A DNA stretch of 64,000 nucleotides. Origin: Saprospiraceae bacterium (lineage in GTDB: Bacteria > Bacteroidota > Bacteroidia > Chitinophagales > Saprospiraceae). Both the position numbers and the translations under genes were made by a program. This document shows, one piece after another, positions 7,396 to 15,700 of this stretch. Within the stretch, counting starts at the first letter, position 1, and every line of letters begins with the position of its first letter. The stretch is from assembly GCA_020848995.1 (NCBI GenBank), contig JADLHA010000040.1, forward strand, positions 39,470 to 103,469. Reading direction: 5' to 3'. The notes under the pieces were generated by a model, which searched no databases, had not been told where the DNA came from, and saw only the letters and a program-made list of their open reading frames with translations.

Positions 7396-8817
7396 ATGAA
7401 AATATGCATATTACAACCGGATTATTCAACTTCCGGGGTGGATTATAAAAACTACGACCCTCCCCGCAACCTCGACCTTTGGTTGCAAGAACACAAAGTG
7501 GACCACGTTTTTCTCAATAAACTGACCACATACAAGCAACTCAAGGAACTCTCCAAACGAGGGTATGATATCTACGTCAACCTGTGCGAAGCTTATCTCG
7601 AATGGGACATTCCTTCTATAGATGTAATCCATTCGCTTGAACTGTTGAACCTTCCATACACCGGTCCAACCCTTGACCTGTACGATCCTTCCAAAGAAGT
7701 CATGAAGTACGTTGCCAGCATTGCGGGCATTGCTACGCCTGAATACCGCCTGGTCAATTCATTGGGGGACTTAAATGATTTGAGCCAGGATTTGCGCTTC
7801 CCCTTGTTTGCCAAACCAGCCAAAGCTGGCGACAGTCTCGGCGTCGATGAACACTCCCTTGCCCACGACGAAAAGTCCCTGCTTCAAAAAGTCAAAAGTC
7901 TGATGGATGAATATGGGCAAGTGCTTGTTGAGGAATACATTCCCGGACGGGAATTTACTGTATTGGTTGCGGCTGACCCGAAAGACGAGCGCAAATGCGT
8001 GGCCTTTCGCCCGGTGGAATACCTTTTTCCCGCTGATGCCCCATTCAAGACCTATTCACTCAAAACATCCGACCTGCATCCGGAGCGCAATGTCGCATGC
8101 AACGACGAAGTCCTCGAACGCAAACTCAAAAAAGCAGCCTGCACGTTCTTCCGGGAGTTTGGAGGGAAAGGATATGCGCGCATTGATTTCCGGGTGAATC
8201 CAAAAGGAAAGATCTATTTCCTGGAAGTGAATTTCGCTTGTTCCGTTTTTTACAGCGGTGGTTATGAAGGTTCCGCAGATTACATCCTCTACAACGACCC
8301 TGCCGGGCACAAGGGATTCCTGCAAATGATCATCGAAGAAGGCATTAGCCGACACCGGAATAAACAGAAAAAGTACTATCTCAAAAAATCGCCCAGTTCG
8401 GGTTACGGCATTTATTCGGTGCGCAAGCTTCGCAAAGGGGAGGTCGTCTTTCGCGGTGAGGAAAAGCACCAACGCATTGTCAGCGGTGCACATGTACGCA
8501 AACATTGGAATGCCCACGACAAAGAACTTTTTAGAAAATATGCGTACCCGGCAGGTGACGGCATATACATCCTGTGGGACACCGATCCGGGTGAATGGGC
8601 CCCACAGAATCATTCATGCGTCCCTAACACGCAATTCGACGGACTCAACGTCGTAGCCCTGAGGGAGATCCAGCCAGACGAGGAACTCACACTCGATTAT
8701 GCCCGTTTTATGCATCCGGACATGGAAGCCTTTGAATGCCATTGCGGGGAACTCGGTTGCAGAAAATGGATTTCTGCAAAGTCCCTAATCGAAGAGCCCG
8801 TACAACTCAACCGCTGA
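7396..8817 (+). CDS. ATP-grasp - SET domain fusion protein
   Basis: A 473-residue two-domain protein. Residues 1-315 form a D-Ala-D-Ala ligase-like ATP-grasp domain: MKICILQPDY start, K140 in LFAKPAKAGDSLGV, VEEYIPGREFTVLV, GYARIDF and FLEVNFACSVF. Residues about 325-463 form a SET domain: SGYGIYSVRKLRKGEV, NHS at 405-407 (PQNHSCVPNTQF), EELTLDYARF, and post-SET CHCGELGC at 448-455. One polypeptide thus joins a carboxylate-amine ligase to a lysine-type methyltransferase. The two preceding genes carry the same two activities on separate proteins, which suggests a duplicated or sequential ligation and methylation pathway. The substrate and product cannot be read from the sequence. The gene ends 126 bp before tRNA-Leu. 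Confidence 0.88.
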   Translation: MKICILQPDYSTSGVDYKNYDPPRNLDLWLQEHKVDHVFLNKLTTYKQLKELSKRGYDIYVNLCEAYLEWDIPSIDVIHSLELLNLPYTGPTLDLYDPSKEVMKYVASIAGIATPEYRLVNSLGDLNDLSQDLRFPLFAKPAKAGDSLGVDEHSLAHDEKSLLQKVKSLMDEYGQVLVEEYIPGREFTVLVAADPKDERKCVAFRPVEYLFPADAPFKTYSLKTSDLHPERNVACNDEVLERKLKKAACTFFREFGGKGYARIDFRVNPKGKIYFLEVNFACSVFYSGGYEGSADYILYNDPAGHKGFLQMIIEEGISRHRNKQKKYYLKKSPSSGYGIYSVRKLRKGEVVFRGEEKHQRIVSGAHVRKHWNAHDKELFRKYAYPAGDGIYILWDTDPGEWAPQNHSCVPNTQFDGLNVVALREIQPDEELTLDYARFMHPDMEAFECHCGELGCRKWISAKSLIEEPVQLNR

Positions 8818-8919
8818 TCCTCCCGGGTAGGGAGAGCCACCCACCACCAGGCATCTCAGCAGAACCCCTTCCGCAGCCAAAATTTCGCCGGGCATGATGC
8901 CTGAATCCTCCGGAAGGCT

Positions 8920-8927
8920 TAGCTTTG
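8920..8927 (+). promoter_or_regulatory. -7 box of the tRNA-Leu promoter
   Basis: TAGCTTTG matches the Bacteroidota -7 consensus TAnnTTTG exactly and ends 15 nt before the first base of tRNA-Leu. No convincing -33 TTG is visible at the usual distance. Confidence 0.6.
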
Positions 8928-8942
8928 GGGCCCGAACGCCTA

Positions 8943-9027
8943 GCCGAAATGGCGGAACTGGTAGACGCGCTGGACTCAAAATCCAGTGACCCTAAAAGTC
9001 GTGTGGGTTCGAGTCCCACTTTCGGCA
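8943..9027 (+). tRNA. tRNA-Leu (anticodon CAA)
   Basis: The acceptor arm GCCGAAA pairs with TTTCGGC, followed by discriminator A. The anticodon loop CTCAAAA sits between the CTGGA and TCCAG stems, giving anticodon CAA (codon UUG). A long variable arm, typical of leucine tRNAs, precedes the T arm GTGGG-TTCGAGT-CCCAC. The 3' CCA is not encoded. An intrinsic terminator follows at once. Confidence 0.97.
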
Positions 9028-9032
9028 CTTTT

Positions 9033-9068
9033 AACGCCTTAGCCTCGTCCGTGGCAAGGCGTTTTTTT
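9033..9068 (+). terminator. intrinsic terminator of tRNA-Leu
   Basis: The inverted repeat AACGCCTT ... AAGGCGTT, with an inner GCC/GGC pairing, is followed by a run of seven or more T. Confidence 0.85.
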
Positions 9069-9315
9069 ATATACCAACCTCATCAATGGCAATGAACCCA
9101 TGGCCGGCCCCGGATGATTTCTCTATTAGAGTTCATCGCTTTACGCCACATGCGCAAAAGACGTTTCAACGAAAGAAAATGGTAAGCTTTTTCCAAGTGA
9201 CTTGCGGCTTTGCCGGGCACTGCATCTGACTCAACCGGGGCCACCCCATTGCTAATGATGCATAGGTCACTCCAGCGTCAACAAAAAAGGCGGCAGAACG
9301 CCGGCAGATCAGCCT
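9069..9315. other. intergenic region, no feature recognised
   Basis: Lies between the tRNA-Leu terminator and the 3' end of the converging aminotransferase gene. No coding frame with protein-like content, RNA or repeat was recognised. Confidence 0.6.
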
Positions 9316-10611
9316 TTACTCACCGGCAATCCGGATTAACGTTGCGACCAGTTTGTCGAGCTCGGTTTTTGTAGTATAAACATTTGGGGTGATGCGCACG
9401 CCGTGGATGTTTTCCCAAGAGATGGCCACGGTGTGAATTTTTGCCAGGTCGAATAACTTACTGGACACTTCTTCGGGAGTTTTTCCCTGAATGGCAACAT
9501 TTCCCAGGGCACCACAGAAACCATCCGCAGTTGGATGCACCAGCCGGATTGCAGGGTGCTCCACAACTTTGGTCGACCAATAACGCTGCAATTCGAGCAA
9601 CCGGTCGAATTTCCTTTTGGCACCAATGTGGTCGAAAAAGTCAACTGCATGGGAGATGGCCTGTTCGATGGGAAAAGATCGCGTGCCAAGGTTTTCGAAC
9701 TTCCGGATATCGTCTGCTTCCGGGTCCGGGGCGGCAAGCAATGGATACAGCTGACGTATTTTTTCCTTTTTCACGTAGAGCATGCCCGATCCAAAAGGTG
9801 CGCTCATCCACTTATGCAGCGAGGTTCCAAAGTAATCCACTCCCAGTGAAGGGATATCAAACAGCAGGTGGGCAAAGCTATGGGCTCCATCGACGAGCAC
9901 TTCAATCCCTCTTTTATGGGCCTCTGCGGCGATTTGCTGAACGGGCAACACCTGACCGTTCCAGTTGATGACATGGGTGATGTGAACGATTTTGGTGCGC
10001 GGACTAAATTTTTCGAAGTAGGCAGCAGCGAGCGCTTCTGCATTGTCACTCGGAAGCTGGAGGTCCACCCATTTCAGTGAAATGCCATCCCGGTGGGCGC
10101 GCTGTTTCCAGGCATTGATCATGTTGGGGTAATCCTGTTTGGTCAGGACGACCTCGTCTCCCGGGCGAAGGCGGACACCGAAGATCACCGTTTCCAAAGC
10201 CTCCGAACTGTTTCGGTCGATGGCGATCTCCTCGGGTGAGCAGCCGGCGACGCGTGCCAGTTTATCCCGCAGGGGTTCGCGCCCCTGGTCGAGTATGCGC
10301 CACATGTAATAGGAAGGAGCCTCGTTGCACATCCGTCCATAATACTCAACCGCCTCCTGCACGACACGAGGTTGCGGGGCGACTCCACCGTTGTTGAGGT
10401 TGATGATTCCCGGAGATGCAGAATAGGCAGTGCGCACCGCCTGCCAAAAGTCCTCTCCCTCCAAACGGCTGTTGGCCAGTTTGATGAAAGCATCTTGTGA
10501 AGCTTCGTAGCTCCGTTCGATTTCCCGCAACACCGCAGAAGGCGAAAAAGCAGCCAGGGCGGACGCGGAACCAATGCCCTTTACCATAGTACGACGATCC
10601 AGCTTGCTCAT
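9316..10611 (-). CDS. class V aminotransferase-fold PLP enzyme with Tat-like signal
   Basis: A 431-residue fold-type I PLP enzyme resembling isopenicillin N epimerase and cysteine desulfurase-like proteins. K267 in TSLHKWMSAPFGSG is the likely Schiff-base lysine, with VDGAHSF and EIAIDRNSSEALE as cofactor-pocket segments. The chosen ATG starts MSKLDRRTMVKGIGSASALA, a twin-arginine type signal followed by a hydrophobic stretch. A longer open frame upstream has no such logic. The protein is thus probably exported folded with PLP bound, which is uncommon for this fold. The reaction is unknown: racemisation, epimerisation or lyase activity are all possible. It is monocistronic, with a strongly AT-rich region upstream. 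Confidence 0.82.
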   Translation of the reverse strand: MSKLDRRTMVKGIGSASALAAFSPSAVLREIERSYEASQDAFIKLANSRLEGEDFWQAVRTAYSASPGIINLNNGGVAPQPRVVQEAVEYYGRMCNEAPSYYMWRILDQGREPLRDKLARVAGCSPEEIAIDRNSSEALETVIFGVRLRPGDEVVLTKQDYPNMINAWKQRAHRDGISLKWVDLQLPSDNAEALAAAYFEKFSPRTKIVHITHVINWNGQVLPVQQIAAEAHKRGIEVLVDGAHSFAHLLFDIPSLGVDYFGTSLHKWMSAPFGSGMLYVKKEKIRQLYPLLAAPDPEADDIRKFENLGTRSFPIEQAISHAVDFFDHIGAKRKFDRLLELQRYWSTKVVEHPAIRLVHPTADGFCGALGNVAIQGKTPEEVSSKLFDLAKIHTVAISWENIHGVRITPNVYTTKTELDKLVATLIRIAGE

Positions 10612-10805
10612 ACGCCGCACAAGATAGCAAATCTGCACGGGGCAATCTGGAATAATCGCTGCCTGTTCCAATGGCAAAATGGAAGGCCGGAGACGTGCAA
10701 TATCATTTCTTTTTATTACATACAATTTAATTAATATATATATATTATTGATTAACTGATTTATATATATAATATAAATATTTAATTTAAAATGAAATAA
10801 TTGAT
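10612..10805. other. AT-rich divergent intergenic region with 11-bp direct repeat
   Basis: The half nearest the methyltransferase gene is almost pure A/T with TATATA runs. The 11-mer ATTGATTAACT occurs at 10747-10757 and again at 10800-10810, where it overlaps the -7 box. It separates two divergent genes and probably holds promoters for both. Confidence 0.6.
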
Positions 10806-10813
10806 TAACTTTG
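10806..10813 (+). promoter_or_regulatory. -7 box upstream of the methyltransferase gene
   Basis: TAACTTTG is an exact TAnnTTTG match that ends 15 nt before the ATG. It lies at the edge of the AT-rich island and overlaps the second copy of the 11-bp repeat. Confidence 0.6.
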
Positions 10814-10828
10814 TGAAAGCTCCGCCAA

Positions 10829-11626
10829 ATGGATCCCTCCGCTTACCTGGACATCAACCGAACCTCTTGGAACGCCCGCGTCGATCTGCACATGCAGTCT
10901 CCGTTTTATGATCTCGACGCCTTTTTACAAGGAAAATGCAGCCTGCAGCCCATCGAAGTTGCACTTCTTGGAGCACTCGGCGGTATTAAACTCCTGCACT
11001 TGCAATGCCATTTCGGACAGGACTCCATTTCTTTGGCGCGCAGGGGGGCCATCGTCACGGGAGTCGACCTGTCCGACAAAGCCATTGACGCGGCCAATGT
11101 ACTTGCAAAAAAAACGGGGCAGGATGCAACATTCATTTGTTGCGATGTCTGCAAGCTGCCCTCGTCGCTCCATGCTTCTTTTGACATTGCCTTTACCAGT
11201 TACGGTGTACTCGGATGGCTTCCCAATCTGTCAATATGGGCTCATTCGGTTGCAAAGGTCCTCCGCCCGGGCGGCCGGCTGGTGCTTGTCGAATTTCATC
11301 CGTTTTTATGGATGTACGACAACGCCTTTAAAAGCATCTTTTACGATTATTTCAATACCGGCCCCATCCGGGAAACGGAAACGGGAACGTACGCCGCACC
11401 CGATGCCAACATCATCCTGGAAACCATGACCTGGAATCATCCACTGTCAGACGCGATCGGCAGTTTGCTCGAAGCTGGGTTTCAGCTCTGCCATTTTGCC
11501 GAATACGATTATTCGCCTTACTCCTGTTTTTCGTTTGTCGAAGCTTCCGAACCGGGCAAATACCGCATTCGCGGACTTGACCGTCGCGTTCCCATGCTCT
11601 ACTCACTGACAGCGCGAAAAACCTGA
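10829..11626 (+). CDS. class I SAM-dependent methyltransferase
   Basis: A 265-residue Rossmann-fold methyltransferase. The SAM motif I is LLHLQCHFGQDSISLARRG, with VTGVDLSDKAI as the acidic motif II, ATFICCDV, and LRPGGRLVLVEFHP as motif IV. The start DINRTSWNARVDLHM is typical of small-molecule methyltransferases of the UbiE/Tam type found across Bacteroidota. No substrate-specific motif is recognised. It has its own promoter box and is followed after 18 bp by a glycosyltransferase, so the two may be co-transcribed. Confidence 0.85.
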   Translation: MDPSAYLDINRTSWNARVDLHMQSPFYDLDAFLQGKCSLQPIEVALLGALGGIKLLHLQCHFGQDSISLARRGAIVTGVDLSDKAIDAANVLAKKTGQDATFICCDVCKLPSSLHASFDIAFTSYGVLGWLPNLSIWAHSVAKVLRPGGRLVLVEFHPFLWMYDNAFKSIFYDYFNTGPIRETETGTYAAPDANIILETMTWNHPLSDAIGSLLEAGFQLCHFAEYDYSPYSCFSFVEASEPGKYRIRGLDRRVPMLYSLTARKT

Positions 11627-11644
11627 TCCGCAATGTTGTAACGC

Positions 11645-12742
11645 ATGGAGCGCACCAGAAAAATTTGTTTTTGGAACACCCACGCATTTTGGGGAGGAGG
11701 TGAAAAACTGCACCTCGAATATGCATTAGCCCTTCGCGACCTGGGCCATACGGTGTGTGTGGTTGCCCATGACCAGGGTGCGCTCAGCCAAAGGGCCAGC
11801 GCCGAAGGCTTGGAGGTTTTGCCTCGCCGCATCCGAAACCTGAGCTTTCTCAACCCCTTGGGGTTGCTGAAGTCTGCCCGGCTGCTGAGCACATGTGGAG
11901 TTGAAACCTTGGTTTTTTCTTCTTCTCAGGACATGAAAGCCGCAGGGCTCGCCGCCAAAATGGCCGGGGTGCGGCGCATTGTCTACCTCCGGGGGCTTGC
12001 GGTTCCCGTTCGCGGAAGTCTCGTCAACCGGATATTTTTTACCTGCGTGATTACCCACCTCGTTGCGAGTTCACAGGAGACGCGAAGAACCCTGCTCCGG
12101 AACTTTCCCTCAGAACGCATTGCTGCAAAGACCTCCGTTGTTTACCATGGCATCGATGAACGCGACCTCGTTTCCGATACCGGCAACAAGACCCAACCGG
12201 CTGGATCCGGGGCTCCCGTGGTTTTGGGTACCGCAGGCAGGCTCACCCCACAAAAAGGTCATTTTCTTTTGCTAGACGTCGCTCGGCTGTTGGCAAATCA
12301 GGGCCTTTCCTTCCGGTTGCGCATTGCAGGAACCGGAGAGCTCTTTGAAGCGCTCCAGCAGGGCATCCGGCAGCGGGGATTGGAAGACCGGGTAACATTG
12401 TGTGGTTTCGTAGAGAACATGAAAACATTTCTGGATCAGAGCGACATTTTCCTGCTCGGTTCGACCTGGGAAGGGTTTGGCTTCGTGCTAGTGGAGGCCA
12501 TGGCCCGTTCAAAACCGGTCGTAGCCTGGCGTTTGTCGAGCAACCCCGAAATAGTCGACCAGGGTCAAACGGGCTACCTGGTCGATTACCCCAACGTCGA
12601 AGCATTTGCAGGCAACATCCGCACATTGATGGAAGACTTTGAACTCCGCCGGCGCATGGGCCAAAACGGCCTCGAGAAGGTCCGATCCCAGTTTCTGCTG
12701 ACCGCCAGTGCACGGGCCTTCTGCCAGGTCCTGGGCTTATGA
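11645..12742 (+). CDS. family 4 glycosyltransferase
   Basis: A 365-residue GT-B glycosyltransferase. The N-terminal half begins FWNTHAFWGGGEKLHLEYA. The C-terminal half carries VLGTAGRLTPQKGHFLLL, LRIAGTGELFEALQ, and the family 4 E-x7-E region in LGSTWEGFGFVLVEAMARSKP followed by NPEIVDQGQTGYLV. Retaining transfer of a hexose to a lipid, glycan or small acceptor is expected. It lies immediately upstream of the giant secreted proteins. T9SS clients are often modified by A-LPS, so a surface-glycan role is possible, but that link is inference. Confidence 0.88.
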   Translation: MERTRKICFWNTHAFWGGGEKLHLEYALALRDLGHTVCVVAHDQGALSQRASAEGLEVLPRRIRNLSFLNPLGLLKSARLLSTCGVETLVFSSSQDMKAAGLAAKMAGVRRIVYLRGLAVPVRGSLVNRIFFTCVITHLVASSQETRRTLLRNFPSERIAAKTSVVYHGIDERDLVSDTGNKTQPAGSGAPVVLGTAGRLTPQKGHFLLLDVARLLANQGLSFRLRIAGTGELFEALQQGIRQRGLEDRVTLCGFVENMKTFLDQSDIFLLGSTWEGFGFVLVEAMARSKPVVAWRLSSNPEIVDQGQTGYLVDYPNVEAFAGNIRTLMEDFELRRRMGQNGLEKVRSQFLLTASARAFCQVLGL

Positions 12743-12751
12743 GGATTTTTG

Positions 12752-12759
12752 TACTTTTG
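12752..12759 (+). promoter_or_regulatory. -7 box of the first giant T9SS protein gene
   Basis: TACTTTTG matches TAnnTTTG and lies 16 nt before the ATG at 12776, in the 33-bp gap after the glycosyltransferase gene. The giant gene could therefore have its own transcription start with a very short leader. Confidence 0.5.
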
Positions 12760-12775
12760 GAGTTTGACCTCAACC

Positions 12776-15700
12776 ATGAGAGTTGCTTTCTGCTGTTTGC
12801 TCCTGCCTTTTGTCATTGGGTCTGGCTCGTTACAAGCCCAATGCAACTTCAGCGTGAATGCAGGCCCCGACCTCAAAGTCTGCAATCCCGGTGACAAGGT
12901 CACCATCAACGGCAAGGTGACCGGAGGCAACGTGCAGGAAATCTTCTGGGAACCTCCTACGGGACTCAGCAATCCGAAGTCCCCGGTGACCATCGCCACT
13001 GTGTTTTCCACGATGGAGTACGTACTCACCGCCAAGGGGCTGAGTACGACGAACCTCATCACCAACGGCAATTTTGAGGCGGGAAATACGGGATTCACCA
13101 CGGACTACATGCTAGGTACAAGTTCCTGTTACGGTCTGGGCTATCTGGACTGCGAGGGTACTTACGCGGTCATCAACAACCCGCAGCTCGGCCATGCGGG
13201 TTTTGCCCCTTGCGGCGACCACACCAGTGGTTCCGGTTTGATGATGGTCCTCAACGGTTCCGCAAGCCTTCAAAACGTTTGGTGCCAGAACATCAACGTC
13301 ATCCCAGACATGGACTATGCCTTCACTGCCTGGGTTACAGCCGTCGTCTCTTCCTCGCCCCCGATCCTTCAGTTTTCCATCAACGGCTCCCCCATCGGTT
13401 CCATATTCAACAGCAGCGGTGCGGTGTGCAACTGGGAGAAGTACGAGGCCATCTGGAATTCCGGGGGCAATACCACAGCTGAGATCTGCATCGTCAACCT
13501 CAATACAGCTACCGGTGGGAACGATTTCGCCATTGACGACCTCAGTTTCCGCAAGTTCTGTGAAGTTCGCGATACCGTGAAAGTCGAAGTGGAAGAATTC
13601 ACTTTCCAAATCGCCCCACCCGATCCGGTCAACTGCGATATGCCTCGCGTTCAGATCGATGCCACAGGTTCCTCTTCCGGTACTGGCTGGACTTATATGT
13701 GGACGACGGGAGACGGCAAGATCATCTCGGGCGCACGCACCCTTCAACCCCTCGTCGAGGGTCCTGGAACCTACTACCTCACCATCTGCTCCCCGCTGCC
13801 GAATTGTTGCAAAACCGAACAGGTCACCGTAGTGGGCAACATCCGGCCACCAGACTTACAGCTAACGACAAAAGACACCATTGGATGCAACCAGCTGGTC
13901 GCATCGATTTTCAGCCGCAGCAAGGTCTTTCCCCTTCAATACGAGTGGGGTGGGCCGAATGGCTTTTCCTCTTCCGACCCGATTGCCGTGGTTTCCTCCG
14001 GCGGGGTTTACACCCTGACCATCACGGATGAATACAACTGCAAAACGGTTGATTCGATACTCGTCGCCGAGCGCGACGACAATCCCAAAATCAGCATTGC
14101 TGGCCAAAACATCGACTGCGTGCGGGATTCAGCCTTACTCAAGGGCAGTTCTACCGTTTCCGGATCCATCTTCGAATGGTTTGGACCAGGCAATTTTTAC
14201 ATAAAATCCGATAGCTTCCAAACTGCCGACAGCGGACTGTACGTGCTCCGGGTGAGTACACCCTCCGGCTGCGTCAAAACAGATTCTTTGCGCGTGAGCA
14301 AGGACATCCAAAAACCCATCATTCAATTATCCGCAGACACGATCACGTGTGCGTCAGACACCGCGCACCTGCGCGCGGTTGCCGACCGGACTTTGGTCGA
14401 TTGGATCTGGTCATCGACCCACTATTTTGTGCCCGTCGATTCGTATCATATTTTAACCACCCTTCCGGGAGTTTACCGGTTTATTGCCAAAGGACTCAAC
14501 CAGTGTGCCGACACCTTCCAGATCGAAGTACATGCGGATACCGTCCATCCGCTGCTGCTGTTGAGGCCCGATACCCTGAGTTGCAACCGGCGTTTTGCCC
14601 TGCTGGTTTCAGGAAGTGACGCTTCCCTTGAGTGGACAGGACCAGGTGGATCCTTTTCATCTTCCGACAGTCTGCTGGTAAATGTGCCCGGTATCTATAC
14701 GGCAAGAGCCACTTATCCTAACGGTTGTTCGGACATTGACTCGGTGACCATCGCAATCGACACCAGTTCGCCGGTGTTAAATTCAGCAGACGACACGCTG
14801 ACCTGCGTCAGAACGACCACAACCCTATTCCTTAAAGGTCCTTCAGAAGCGGTTTATAGCTGGAACGGACCAAAGGGGTTTACTTCATCTTTACAGCAGC
14901 CTGGAGCAGATCTCACGGGAACTTATGTAGTAACGGCTACCTTAGCTAACGGTTGTTCATCGCGTGCCATGATCGAAATACATGCCGATACCGCAAGGCC
15001 TTTGATCATTCACCAGAACGACACCATCAATTGCAAAAAAGACAGTGTGCGCCTAACGGCATCGGTCATTGGCGATGGGGTCCGCTACGATTGGTCTGGT
15101 CCCTCAGGGTTCAGCTCAACCGATTCGAGTCCGTACATTTCTATTCCCGGAGACTACCGGTTGATAGCCTACAATGCTAACGGATGTTCGGATTCTGCGA
15201 CATTGACCATCTTTCGCGACGTCCGCAAGCCGGATCTTTACATTTCACCAGACACCCTCAACTGTATAAAGCGCAGTGCCCTCTTGCGGGCCATTACCAA
15301 CCGCGACAGTCTGCGCTTTGAGTGGACGGGTCCGGGAGGATATTTCAGCTCCGATTCGACCGCAATGGTCACGGGAGGAGGCAGATATACCCTTCGCGTC
15401 GAAAGCCCGGAAGGCTGCCAGTCAGAATGGACGGTCGAGGTGGCTGAAGATACCGCAAGACCCTTATTTACCATCGTTTCCGACTCCCTCAACTGCTTAA
15501 AAACATTTATCCGCCTTGGGGTGAACACCCGTTCCGATACATCATGGGTCGAATGGACCGGGCCCCAGGGATTTACAAGTACAATTCTTCAACCGGAGAT
15601 CGATCTTGGAGGCCGATACCAGCTCCGCATCCGCTCAGCGAACTTCTGCGAGGACAGCGCGACGATTTGGATTCCTCAGGACACAGCACACCCTCAAATC

